The notes: generated by a model not told the origin, from the sequence alone. 57,572 nucleotides of DNA from an uncultured Pelagibacteraceae bacterium (GCA_902591775.1 CACJBW010000006.1:1-57572); one strand, 5' to 3'; shown: positions 26,733 through 34,793, numbered from the stretch's first letter. Program-made: numbers and translations.

Positions 26733-27254
26733 CACTTAATAATATTCTAATGTAATACTTTATGTTTATCGCATATATAATTGTAATTTAATGCTTTTTT
26801 AAAAATAATTTGATTATTAAATATTTTTTTTTTATCTTAATAATTAATATCGTAAAAAAAGTCTAATTTTTAATGAATTAATTTATAATTTTTTCCTAAT
26901 TAGATAAGATTTGATGAGAATAGAGTGGGGAATAAACACCAGTTTTTTAAATAAAATTAGAATAACTAAAACTTAGTGATAAATAACTTAAAAAATAAGC
27001 AAATATAACAATATTTTGATAATTATATGTTTCAAGGAGATATTATTAAAGTTTTTTCAAAAAATTATAATTAAATTTTTATTAGAAAAAAGTTGATTTT
27101 GAAATAGCCCTGCAATATTCGAATATACCGTTTAAAAGCTCATAATAGGGTCTATTTTAAGTGTTTGTAATTTTACGGTGCAACTTATAGGTGATATTAA
27201 AAAATAATTACCAAATATTGTATATTAATCAATAAACGTTAGTATTTAACATTT
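26733..27254 (+). other. Gene-free stretch of 522 bases
   Basis: I see no open frame longer than about 20 codons here on either strand, unusually much empty DNA for this genome. It is rich in poly-A/T. One imperfect stem is visible: ATAGCCCT (27104-27111) against AGGG-T-CTAT (27147-27155) with one bulged T, its loop containing the palindrome ATATTCGAATAT. Its role is unknown; the strand is arbitrary. Confidence 0.5.
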
Positions 27255-27530
27255 TTAGATCGAAATACCCTCTAATTTTAGTAATTTTTTCTTGGTATTT
27301 ATGCCACCTCTACCCGAATAGCCTCCTAAAGAGCCATCTGATCTTATTACCCGATGACAGGGTATTTTAGGAGCATAAGGATTTTTTCCTATGGCATTTG
27401 CTACAGCTCTTACTGCTTTGGGCTTTTTAATTGCTTTTGCTACTTCAGAATAGGTTCTGATTTGGCCTTTTGGTATAGATCTTAAATATTTCCATACTTT
27501 TAATTGAAATTTTGTGCCTTTAAGGATCAT
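27255..27530 (-). CDS. ogt: O6-methylguanine-DNA methyltransferase family, C-terminal domain only
   Basis: A 91-residue protein equal to the DNA-binding/active-site domain of alkyltransferases. Key residues are FQLKVWKYLRSIPKGQIRTYSEVA, the arginine-finger region KAVRAVANAIGKNP and the active-site IPCHRVI, with the acceptor cysteine retained, then GSLGGYSGR. The normal N-terminal domain is missing. I chose ATG 27530; a TTG further upstream (27572) would extend the frame through a terminator-like hairpin and adds a non-conserved segment. The ATG lies only four bases after that hairpin's T-run. Confidence 0.8.
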   Translation of the reverse strand: MILKGTKFQLKVWKYLRSIPKGQIRTYSEVAKAIKKPKAVRAVANAIGKNPYAPKIPCHRVIRSDGSLGGYSGRGGINTKKKLLKLEGISI

Positions 27531-27534
27531 ATAT

Positions 27535-27579
27535 AAAAAAAACCCTGTTTCCTTGCACCTTTTCAGGTACAAAGAACAG
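27535..27579 (-). terminator. Terminator-like hairpin with T-run
   Basis: On the minus strand CTGTT (27579-27575) pairs with AACAG (27549-27545) around an inner stem GTACCT/AGGTGC with a GAAA tetraloop; the strand after it runs GG then eight T (27542-27535). This fits an intrinsic terminator of the RNA described next, or an attenuator in front of ogt. Confidence 0.6.
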
Positions 27580-27720
27580 TAGTTTTTGGCACGTCGTTGT
27601 ATGCGCTACCGCCATGCCGTCCACCCTACAATTTTAGCGCTACTCTGCAGAGCTTTCTGCCCTCTAGGCTTGAACCTCTCGGTTTTTCCCTAGCTGGTCA
27701 GTTAAGAGTTGCCTCTTAAT
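27535..27720 (-). ncRNA. GC-rich structured RNA of unknown class
   Basis: About 190 bases with close to 50% G+C in an otherwise very A+T-rich region and no sizeable open frame. In minus-strand order I see: TTAAGAG/CTCTTAA with loop GCAA (27719-27702); CTAGG/CCTAG enclosing AACC/GGTT with loop GAGA (27693-27664); GCAGA/TCTGC with loop AAGC (27660-27647); GCGCT/AGCGC (27640-27636 with 27607-27603); and the terminal hairpin with T-run. Two GNRA tetraloops and a terminator favour the minus strand. It lies between the DUF2938 gene and ogt. I could not match it to RNase P, tmRNA, 6S or SRP RNA; the 5' end is approximate. Confidence 0.6.
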
Positions 27721-27826
27721 TCATTTTTAACAATATCAGATAGAGTAGGTTGTATGTATCACTTTATCGTTGAATATACTGAGTTTCTAACAGGGATGAA
27801 TAGTGGGGATAACTTAATCTAAAGCT

Positions 27827-28300
27827 TTAAGTAAACCATCTAAAACCCTCATACATTGCAATTCCGTATATTGAGTGTCTGATTAGAAACATAACTGATG
27901 TTTTAATAGGTATTCCAGTCTTATTTGCAAACACTCCTTGTCCTGTAAAAGGAAGAAATATCAATAATGGAGCTAATGTTGTAAGAGCTCCAAATATAAA
28001 GCCTGAAAAATATGTCATTTTTAGACCTACTATTAAAAAACAAAAATAATAGATTACAGCCCAACAAATCGATACATAGTAGTGAAAAATCCAACCAAAA
28101 ATGACCTCATACCTAACATTGGGCATTTGAGCAATATTTGGGTTATAAAAAGTAGCATTTTTAAGCATATAATAAGTCCATCTTCCAACAATTCCCCACG
28201 ATGGTTCTGGAATACCTATCAATTTTAGTAAAAAACCGAGAATATCAAGAATTATGCATGAAAATATTCCAGCAACTAAAATACTAATTATATCTATCAA
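27827..28300 (-). CDS. DUF2938 family membrane protein
   Basis: A 157-residue protein with four predicted helices. It matches the DUF2938 pattern: early DILGFLLKLIGIPEPSWGIVGRW, middle RYEVIFGWIFHYYVSICWAVIYY, then TLAPLLIFLPFTGQGVFANKTG and a C-terminal HSIYGIAMYEGFRW. Function is not known. It is followed by the structured RNA region and preceded on the same strand by a 54-residue membrane protein six bases upstream, so the two genes probably form a unit. Confidence 0.75.
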   Translation of the reverse strand: MIDIISILVAGIFSCIILDILGFLLKLIGIPEPSWGIVGRWTYYMLKNATFYNPNIAQMPNVRYEVIFGWIFHYYVSICWAVIYYFCFLIVGLKMTYFSGFIFGALTTLAPLLIFLPFTGQGVFANKTGIPIKTSVMFLIRHSIYGIAMYEGFRWFT

Positions 28301-28306
28301 ATAACC

Positions 28307-28471
28307 TCAAAACATTAATAAAAATAGTAAAACAAATATGCTTATAAAAAATATGCCAAAAACAACCATTAATATTCTATTTTTTGTTTGTTCTCTCAGT
28401 TTTGGCCAATAATTCATAATAAGGAATGTTCCAATAACAACAAATAGACCAATTAAAACATATTTAGGCAT
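28307..28471 (-). CDS. Small two-helix membrane protein (54 residues)
   Basis: An open frame from ATG 28471 to TGA 28307 encodes 54 residues. It has a first hydrophobic helix (about 4-20), a charged hairpin turn NYWPKLREQTKNR, and a second helix (about 33-54) running to the C-terminus. The positive turn and paired helices fit a real small inner-membrane protein. Its stop lies six bases before the DUF2938 start, same strand. No family recognised. Confidence 0.6.
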   Translation of the reverse strand: MPKYVLIGLFVVIGTFLIMNYWPKLREQTKNRILMVVFGIFFISIFVLLFLLMF

Positions 28472-28494
28472 AAAGTTTCTTTTACATTAAATGC

Positions 28495-28523
28495 TTGACT
28501 TGTAAAATGTGATATATTATATT
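28495..28523 (+). promoter_or_regulatory. Putative promoter of the integrase gene
   Basis: TTGACT at 28495-28500 and TATATT at 28518-28523 are spaced by 17 bases, close to a sigma-70 consensus. The second box runs into the left arm of the inverted repeat, so any protein bound there would block transcription. Confidence 0.6.
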
Positions 28524-28550
28524 TCCGATAATTAATGGTTATCGGAAATA
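28520..28550 (+). repeat. Perfect 12-bp inverted repeat with 7-bp spacer
   Basis: TATTTCCGATAA (28520-28531) and TTATCGGAAATA (28539-28550) are exact reverse complements separated by TTAATGG. The size matches crossover sites of tyrosine recombinases (two 11-13 bp arms around a 6-8 bp core) and also an operator. It lies between the -10 box and the integrase ATG at 28554. No second copy was found by eye in the window. Confidence 0.7.
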
Positions 28551-28553
28551 AAT

Positions 28554-29471
28554 ATGAATGATATAATTACTGACGTAAAATCACTTGAATTAGAAACAAT
28601 TAAAAACCTTAAACATTCAAAAGCAGATAACACTGTTAGAGCTTATGAATCAGATTTTAAAGATTTTGCAATATTTTGCATGAAAAATGGACTTAAATCA
28701 CTTCCAACCGAACCAAAAAATCTATCAATTTACTTAACTTATTTATCCAAAAATTGTAAATACAGTACATTAAAAAGAAGAATTGCATCAATCAAAGTAG
28801 TTCATAAGATGAAGGGTCATTATTTAGACTCAAAACATCCAATTATTATGGAAAACCTATTAGGTATAAAAAGGATAAATGGTTCTTATCAGATGTCAAA
28901 AAAACCATTATTAATCAATAGTTTAAAAAGTATAATTAATGTTATAGATGAGAAAGAAAGCAATGAATATAAAAAAATAAGAAATAAATCTTTAATAATG
29001 TTAGGTTTCTCTGGAGGTTTTAGAAGATCAGAACTTGTCAACATTGAATATGACGATATAGAATTTGTTGAGGAAGGTATCAAAATTTTTATAAAAAGAT
29101 CAAAAACAGATCAAATAGGAGAAGGAAGTATTAAAGCAATCCCCTACTTTAAAAACTTTAAATATTGTCCTGTAATAAAACTAATCGAATGGATTAAGTA
29201 TTTAAATATAAATAAGGGGAAGATTTATGATATTTCAGACAAATCAGTATCATTAATTATTAAAAAATATGCTCTATTAGCAGGGTTGGATCCTAATAAA
29301 TATGGTGGTCATAGTTTAAGATCAGGATTTGCTACATCAGCCGCTGAAGCAGGAGCTGAAGAAAGAAATATAATGACGATGACCGGGCATAAATCGACCC
29401 AAATGGTAAGAAGATATATTAAAGAAGCAAATTTGTTTAAAAATAACGCTTTAAATAAAATAAAATTTTAA
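28554..29471 (+). CDS. Tyrosine recombinase / phage-type integrase
   Basis: A 305-residue site-specific recombinase. An N-terminal SAM-like core-binding domain (about 1-105, SKADNTVRAYESDFKDFAIF) precedes the catalytic domain. The catalytic set is visible: Arg 157 in GGFRRSEL, H253-x-x-R256 in GGHSLRSG, His 279 in MTGHKS and nucleophile Tyr 288 in VRRYIKEA. It is intact. It lacks an extended arm-binding domain, so it resembles XerC/simple integrases. It is convergent with the fucosyltransferase gene (4-nt overlap) and marks the start of the glycan cassette. Confidence 0.9.
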   Translation: MNDIITDVKSLELETIKNLKHSKADNTVRAYESDFKDFAIFCMKNGLKSLPTEPKNLSIYLTYLSKNCKYSTLKRRIASIKVVHKMKGHYLDSKHPIIMENLLGIKRINGSYQMSKKPLLINSLKSIINVIDEKESNEYKKIRNKSLIMLGFSGGFRRSELVNIEYDDIEFVEEGIKIFIKRSKTDQIGEGSIKAIPYFKNFKYCPVIKLIEWIKYLNINKGKIYDISDKSVSLIIKKYALLAGLDPNKYGGHSLRSGFATSAAEAGAEERNIMTMTGHKSTQMVRRYIKEANLFKNNALNKIKF

Positions 29472-30394
29472 ATTTTGATCCAGTCAGTTGGATAAAAATT
29501 AGGATTTCCAGATGGGTTTAGTTTAGATGGATATACACATATCTTGTCAGGGTTAGCGTTCAAATAAGCGCCCCACCAATGGAAAGTTGAACCACCAACA
29601 ATGAAATGCTTAGCGTAGGAAAATAAATTAAAATCATTAATTACATCATTTCCTCTAACATATATAAATTTTTTACCTTTGAAATGATTAGCAATACTGT
29701 CAATATCGTTTGACCAAATAAAAAAAGTTGGATTGATTAATTTTTTTTCAAAAAAAACTATGGATTTCTTTATATAAGCTAATAAATCATTAGTAAATTT
29801 TTCTGATTTAATTAACCTTTCATTATCAATAATTTCATGTGGTTGATCAGAATATTTATTTTTTCTTACATGTATAGATACAGAATTAGTATTTTTTAAT
29901 TGGTTAATAATTTCAATATCAGAGTTAATAAATTTTTTTAATGGTTTATACATTTTGATTATATCGTTTTTAAAATAATTAAAATATGCTTCATTTTCAA
30001 AATTTCCTTGAACATAGAGTAACTTAGATAAATTATTTGTGTAAGGAATAATTATGGGTAATGCAGTTTTATTTTTATTAATTTTAACGTTTTTTTCTAT
30101 AATAAATTTTTTTTTTAATTTAAATTTTTCAGAAATTAGTTCAAATTTTTTTTTTATTCTTTTAAAAGAATTTTCATATGTATTATTAGTATCAGCTAAA
30201 TTTTGAGTAATATTAAAATGATCTAGCATATATTTTTGATGAGTTCTAAGCTTATTTTTTTTTTTGGAAAATCCACTTAAATTATCAATTTGTAGATCGT
30301 AACCTAGTTTTTTGCTTAATGTATAAGCGTGTGCATACATGAATAGTTGATTTCCTAAGCCTTCAGCAATTTCTACAATTAATATTTTTTGCAT
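29468..30394 (-). CDS. GT11-type glycosyltransferase (alpha-1,2-fucosyltransferase-like)
   Basis: A 308-residue enzyme of glycosyltransferase family 11. The nucleotide-sugar site is represented by AEGLGNQLFMYAHAYTLSKK at the N-terminus, the IHVRKNKYSD motif (HxRRGD-like), FFIWSNDIDS, and the C-terminal IVGGSTFHWWGAYLN. It would transfer fucose (or a related GDP-sugar) onto a surface glycan. It overlaps the upstream GT9-like gene by one base. Confidence 0.82.
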   Translation of the reverse strand: MQKILIVEIAEGLGNQLFMYAHAYTLSKKLGYDLQIDNLSGFSKKKNKLRTHQKYMLDHFNITQNLADTNNTYENSFKRIKKKFELISEKFKLKKKFIIEKNVKINKNKTALPIIIPYTNNLSKLLYVQGNFENEAYFNYFKNDIIKMYKPLKKFINSDIEIINQLKNTNSVSIHVRKNKYSDQPHEIIDNERLIKSEKFTNDLLAYIKKSIVFFEKKLINPTFFIWSNDIDSIANHFKGKKFIYVRGNDVINDFNLFSYAKHFIVGGSTFHWWGAYLNANPDKICVYPSKLNPSGNPNFYPTDWIKI

Positions 30395-31398
30395 TATATT
30401 AATTTCGATAATTTGTTAATTGTTTTTGAGTAGTCTTTCTTAATTATTGTGAATTTAAAATTTGATAAAGGTGCCCACTCCTTGCAAGCAATAATTTGTT
30501 TAAATACATCTGATTTATGCTTAAAATTAAAATGCATTAATGCCAAAGTTTCTTTCTTCAAAAAACTTCCAATGTGAGTTATTCCACTCTCTGGAGCAAT
30601 AACATCTTTACATAAATAAATTGCATTAACTAAATTTTTTCCATCTATATTTTTTAGATATAAAATATTATTGGTATTTAATTGGTTATATTTTTTTGTC
30701 TTGAAGTCAAAACTATTAAAGGCATTATAAAAAAAATAATTTTTTTCCTCATTATTAAGTTCAGATGAAAATACTATGAATTTTTTTCTTTTTGATAAAT
30801 AATAAATAAAATTCTTAATTTCGAGATTTGACCAAGATAATTTTTCATGAAATAAATTGTGTTTGTAGTGAAAAAATGTTGAGTTTTTTGGAAATTTAAA
30901 AAAGTCAAATTCACCAAAGTTCAGAGATACAAAATCTTTATATTTCGTTTTATAGTTAATTAAATTTTCTAAAACTTTATATACAGATAATATTTTTGAT
31001 TTGTTATTTCTATACAATGTTTCTTTTTTGTATAAATATTTTTTCAAAAAATTATAAGGTCTACTTCTATCCGATTCAATGCATACAGCATGAAACTTTA
31101 TTTTTCTAAAAATAAAAGGCAAATAATAATAAAAGTTTTTTGGAGCTAAAATATAAATATCACTTATATCATTATTAATTAAATAAAAAAAAATTTGAAT
31201 TTTTTCAAATAAATTCAAATTAATATTAAATACTTTTACTTTTAAATTATTGAAAATAAAATTAAACTTATAATTTATTTTTGAGAGAAATATTTCAATT
31301 TGTTTATCCTTATGTTTATTTAAAATTAAATTAATTGACTTGATTGAAGTATAATAATCACCAACTCGATCATTTTTTAAAATTAATACTTTTTGCAC
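30394..31398 (-). CDS. GT9-like (heptosyltransferase family) glycosyltransferase
   Basis: A 334-residue GT-B fold protein. The N-terminus VLILKNDRVGDYYTSIKSI is the GT9 pattern, and the C-terminal DVIAPESGITHIGSFLKKETLALM matches the family's donor-binding loop. The centre is diverged and Lys/Phe/Asn-rich. Acceptor and sugar unknown; a role in lipopolysaccharide or O-chain assembly is inferred from neighbours. Eight bases separate it from the bifunctional glycosyltransferase upstream. Confidence 0.72.
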   Translation of the reverse strand: MQKVLILKNDRVGDYYTSIKSINLILNKHKDKQIEIFLSKINYKFNFIFNNLKVKVFNINLNLFEKIQIFFYLINNDISDIYILAPKNFYYYLPFIFRKIKFHAVCIESDRSRPYNFLKKYLYKKETLYRNNKSKILSVYKVLENLINYKTKYKDFVSLNFGEFDFFKFPKNSTFFHYKHNLFHEKLSWSNLEIKNFIYYLSKRKKFIVFSSELNNEEKNYFFYNAFNSFDFKTKKYNQLNTNNILYLKNIDGKNLVNAIYLCKDVIAPESGITHIGSFLKKETLALMHFNFKHKSDVFKQIIACKEWAPLSNFKFTIIKKDYSKTINKLSKLI

Positions 31399-31406
31399 TT
31401 AATAAT

Positions 31407-33521
31407 TTACTTATTCCAATAAAATTTTGAATTTATTCCTATTGATTTGTTAATAATAAACTTTGCTACAATTGTTGAATTAAAATATTTATGATACTTA
31501 TAATTACCATTTTTGGCAATCTTTCGTCTTAATTTGTCATCTTTTTTATATTTATGAATTTTTTCAGATAAATCATCCAAATCATTATAAAATATCATTT
31601 CATCATTTTTAAAAAAATCATTATAGCATGTTTTTTTATCTATAAATGTAAGAAGTCCGTTCCCCATTAATTGTGCCAGTCTATCACTACTATAATATTT
31701 GATTGGTTTGCCCCTACTCAGATTCAGTCCCATTTTAGAATTTGCAAGTTCAGTTAGAAAATTATCACCCCAAATAGGTTGTTTTCCAAACATGCCATAT
31801 GTATCAAAAGATATATTTTTACATTTACTTTTTAACCTAGCTATAAAGATCTCTCTTTCATCTTTTTTACCACTTCTTAATACTCCTCTATGAACCCCAT
31901 GACTTATTGCATAGAAAACATCCATATAAGGCTTGTGATTAAAATTTTTCAAATTATCTAGAGATTTGTCACATGGATTTGGCATAAAGTAAGATTTTTT
32001 AATTTTAAAATCTAAAGAATTAGGATTTGTGGTTGTAAATGTTGCATCCATAGCGTCTATCTTATCAAGTATCCTTGATTTATTTTTTAAATAATCTGGT
32101 CCTTTTCTAGACAATGGGTCAAGAAACCATTGAGAAATTGCAAGATTTTTATATCTTTCTTTTGAATCAAGAAGCATTTCATTATCTACCTTATCAGCAT
32201 GACCTAGGATTAATAAATCTGGTTTAAAGTTATCAATGGTTTCTGAAATGAGGTTATTTAAGTATTTCGATCCCGTAGGGTCTTTGAAAGATTTTGATAT
32301 ATTAATTAAATCTCTATCAGATAAACTAATTACGTTGTGACCAAGTCTAATTAATCCGTTATTAATTCTTATACCTGTATTATATTGCAATCTACCAAAA
32401 TATCTTTGATTAAAATTAGTTACATGAATAATCTTTAATTTAGAATTATTATTAATATTAAATTTGGCTACCTTATTGCTTAAGGATATTTTTAATCTCG
32501 CTTTATCTATTATATTAGAGACATATTGATGTGTAAGATAAAAAGATTTGTAATTTAATTTTTGAAATTTAATTCTTTGTTTTGGAGTCTCAATAAGTTT
32601 TTTAATTTGTATATAAAGGGAATTTACATTTAATTTTTTAATAATAATCGGATACTTGGTAGTTTCGGGTAGACCACCTCTATCAGTAATTATTGTAGCG
32701 CATGCCATGCTTGATGCTTCTAAACTAGATCTTCCAAAAGGTTCTTCCCATCTAGAGCAGGCTACAAAAATACTTGTTTTTTTAAGAAGTTTTAAAACAT
32801 ATAAATTTTCTGTAAAACTATGAATTTTAAGATTTTTATGTTTAAAAACGTGACTTTCTCTGGGCTCATCTCCAATTACAACTGATTTCCAATTTGGATA
32901 TTCATCAAGAATTTTTATTATAGTTTGACCAAAAATATCATAACCTTTTGCTGTATTTAATTTACCTACAAAAGAAATTATATTTTTTTTATTTTTTAAA
33001 TTTACTTTTGTTTTTTTTGTAGATTGATAACAAATATCAAATTTATCTAAATAATTAATATCTTTAATATCATCGAAAAATTGTTTTTTTGTCCATTTAC
33101 TGTTAAAAAAAATAAAATCACATTTTTCGAGTAAGTATAATCTATCTGACTTTGATTTTGATCCAAGCAATGTCAATGGATTATTATGAAAATACAGAAC
33201 CAATTTTGATTTTAAGTTTTCACTTATAGATTTAACATATGATGGCCTGTTATGTATTTCAATAATATCAGGTGTCTTGTTTTTATTTATTTCAATAAAT
33301 TTTTCTAAGTATTTTTTATTATTACTTGAGAATATATTTGAATTAATCTTTATATTAAAAAAATTCTTTGATAAGTATTTTCTTTTTTTAGTATTACCAA
33401 ATACAGTTGTTGAATTTTTATATTTCGAAAATTTTATTAAATTGGAAACATGTATAGAAACAGCACCTGAATATTTAGGTGTATAATCTTCTTTATAAGG
33501 TAATAAAATTGCAATTTTCAT
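31407..33521 (-). CDS. Two-domain glycosyltransferase (GT4-like plus CgeB-like)
   Basis: A 704-residue protein that looks like two glycosyltransferases joined. Residues about 1-330 are GT4-like: FVGKLNTAKGYDIFGQTI, VVIGDEPRES and the EEPFGRSSLEASSMACATI block. Residues about 360-700 resemble the CgeB/DUF3880-type glycosyltransferase: KLKIIHVTNFNQRYFGR, QWFLDPLSRKGPDY, MPNPCD, GLNLSRGKPIKYYSSDRLAQ and an AQLMGNGLLTFIDKK segment. It would add two sugars of a surface polysaccharide. The acceptor is unknown. No frameshift is seen. Confidence 0.75.
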   Translation of the reverse strand: MKIAILLPYKEDYTPKYSGAVSIHVSNLIKFSKYKNSTTVFGNTKKRKYLSKNFFNIKINSNIFSSNNKKYLEKFIEINKNKTPDIIEIHNRPSYVKSISENLKSKLVLYFHNNPLTLLGSKSKSDRLYLLEKCDFIFFNSKWTKKQFFDDIKDINYLDKFDICYQSTKKTKVNLKNKKNIISFVGKLNTAKGYDIFGQTIIKILDEYPNWKSVVIGDEPRESHVFKHKNLKIHSFTENLYVLKLLKKTSIFVACSRWEEPFGRSSLEASSMACATIITDRGGLPETTKYPIIIKKLNVNSLYIQIKKLIETPKQRIKFQKLNYKSFYLTHQYVSNIIDKARLKISLSNKVAKFNINNNSKLKIIHVTNFNQRYFGRLQYNTGIRINNGLIRLGHNVISLSDRDLINISKSFKDPTGSKYLNNLISETIDNFKPDLLILGHADKVDNEMLLDSKERYKNLAISQWFLDPLSRKGPDYLKNKSRILDKIDAMDATFTTTNPNSLDFKIKKSYFMPNPCDKSLDNLKNFNHKPYMDVFYAISHGVHRGVLRSGKKDEREIFIARLKSKCKNISFDTYGMFGKQPIWGDNFLTELANSKMGLNLSRGKPIKYYSSDRLAQLMGNGLLTFIDKKTCYNDFFKNDEMIFYNDLDDLSEKIHKYKKDDKLRRKIAKNGNYKYHKYFNSTIVAKFIINKSIGINSKFYWNK

Positions 33522-33522
33522 A

Positions 33523-33780
33523 TTATTTTTTTATATATTTATTTTTAATTATATTTCGTAATTTATAATTTTTTTTTAATTTATACTCTTCTTTCATAGC
33601 TGTGATTTTATTATTGTATTTTTTAAAATAAATTAATTTCCAGGTATTTCCTTTGGTAAATTTTGCTCCTTTAGAATTATTGTGAAGATACAATCTTTTT
33701 TTAATACTATTCGTATAACCCACATATGATCTATATTTGTTGAGTTTATTTGATAATATTAGATATACATAATATACCAT
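33523..33780 (-). CDS. GIY-YIG nuclease-like protein (YhbQ/UPF0213 type)
   Basis: An 85-residue stand-alone GIY-YIG domain: YYVYLILSN at the start, SYVGYTNSIKKRLYLHN (the Y-x-G-x-T and R-x-x-x-H core) and a Lys-rich tail with MKEEYKLKK carrying the conserved Glu. Such single-domain proteins are common and their substrate is unknown. Here it sits inside a glycosyltransferase cassette, between a minus-strand and a plus-strand glycosyltransferase gene. Confidence 0.82.
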   Translation of the reverse strand: MVYYVYLILSNKLNKYRSYVGYTNSIKKRLYLHNNSKGAKFTKGNTWKLIYFKKYNNKITAMKEEYKLKKNYKLRNIIKNKYIKK

Positions 33781-33826
33781 TATGTTTTATATACATCCTA
33801 AATACTTTTAATTAAATATATAAATA

Positions 33827-34789
33827 ATGTTTCCTAGAAAATATAAAAAATTAAGTAGTTTTAAAAGGTTTATACTCAAACTTTTAAATGTTTATGCTTT
33901 GGATAGGGAAACACTAAACCTAGTAAATCCTAATTATAAAAACTCTGGTTATAATACTTTTGAAGTTAATAAAGAAACTATAATACTTTCAAATGGTTTT
34001 CTTGAATTAAATAGAAAAGTTAAAAATGTAGATATTTTTTATAGGTATTCACCAAATAATTTAATGTGGAATTCAACATCAAGATGGAAAAGAATTATTC
34101 CAGATATTACTAAAAGGGATTTAATTCTAACAAGTTTAAATAGTTTAAAAAAAAGTATCATAAAATTTTCATCAGTAGATCAAATAATAGTAACAATTAA
34201 TTTAATATCTGATGGCTCAGATAAAAATTTTGATGATTGTATACTTAAACTATTAAATCACCCTTCATTAAAAATTAATTTTATTAAATCTAAAATCAAA
34301 GGAAACAGAGGATCTTATCTTGAATGTTGTGACCAAGCAAAAAATTCCAAAGATTTAATATTCTTTGTAGAAGATGATTATATCTTTGAAGAAGATTGTA
34401 TTGAAGAAATGATAATTACATATTCAAGACTATCATCTATTTTTGAAACAGATGTGTTTCTTTGTCCAAGTGATTATCCATTTTTTTATGACTCAAGCTA
34501 TAAAACTTCTATATATATTGGTAAAAAATATAAATGGAGAACAGTAGAAGAGACATTGCTAACTTTTATGATGTCCAAAGAATTATTAAATAAATATGAA
34601 AAAAATATAAGATTAGTTGGTGAGCAAGAAAATGATCCTTTTGAAAAACCATTGCATGAAGTTTATAGACTTAATCCATGTTTATCACCGATTAACTCTT
34701 TATCTTATCATATATCAAGAAATCATCCAGCAACAACTGAAGATTGGATTAATCTCTGGAATAAAAGTTATACCAAATTTATTATCTGA
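33827..34789 (+). CDS. Putative GT-A fold glycosyltransferase
   Basis: A 320-residue protein. The central part has NLISDGSDKNFDDCI and IKGNRGSYLECCDQAKNSKDLIFFVEDDYIFEEDCI, where EDDY and upstream segments resemble the DxD-type metal site of GT-A enzymes such as GT2. The N-terminal 80 residues and C-terminal 100 residues show no familiar motif. A glycan role is supported by its position in the cassette. It is the only plus-strand glycosyltransferase; its 3' end faces hppA with a 4-base gap. Confidence 0.6.
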   Translation: MFPRKYKKLSSFKRFILKLLNVYALDRETLNLVNPNYKNSGYNTFEVNKETIILSNGFLELNRKVKNVDIFYRYSPNNLMWNSTSRWKRIIPDITKRDLILTSLNSLKKSIIKFSSVDQIIVTINLISDGSDKNFDDCILKLLNHPSLKINFIKSKIKGNRGSYLECCDQAKNSKDLIFFVEDDYIFEEDCIEEMIITYSRLSSIFETDVFLCPSDYPFFYDSSYKTSIYIGKKYKWRTVEETLLTFMMSKELLNKYEKNIRLVGEQENDPFEKPLHEVYRLNPCLSPINSLSYHISRNHPATTEDWINLWNKSYTKFII

Positions 34790-34793
34790 ATGA

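Noticed and set aside
27531..27572. Extended N-terminus of ogt from a TTG start
   Set aside because: The extra residues are encoded by the terminator-like hairpin and are not part of the alkyltransferase domain; ATG 27530 gives the conserved start.
27535..27720. Structured RNA as tmRNA, RNase P, 6S or SRP RNA
   Set aside because: No TTCGAC start or CCA-linked T arm, no GAGGAAAGTCC core, no GGAAGG-type SRP loop and no long rod pairing of the ends. GGTTCAAG at 27677-27670 looks like a T-loop but its stem does not pair; AGGGTGG resembles a T-box element but the rest does not.
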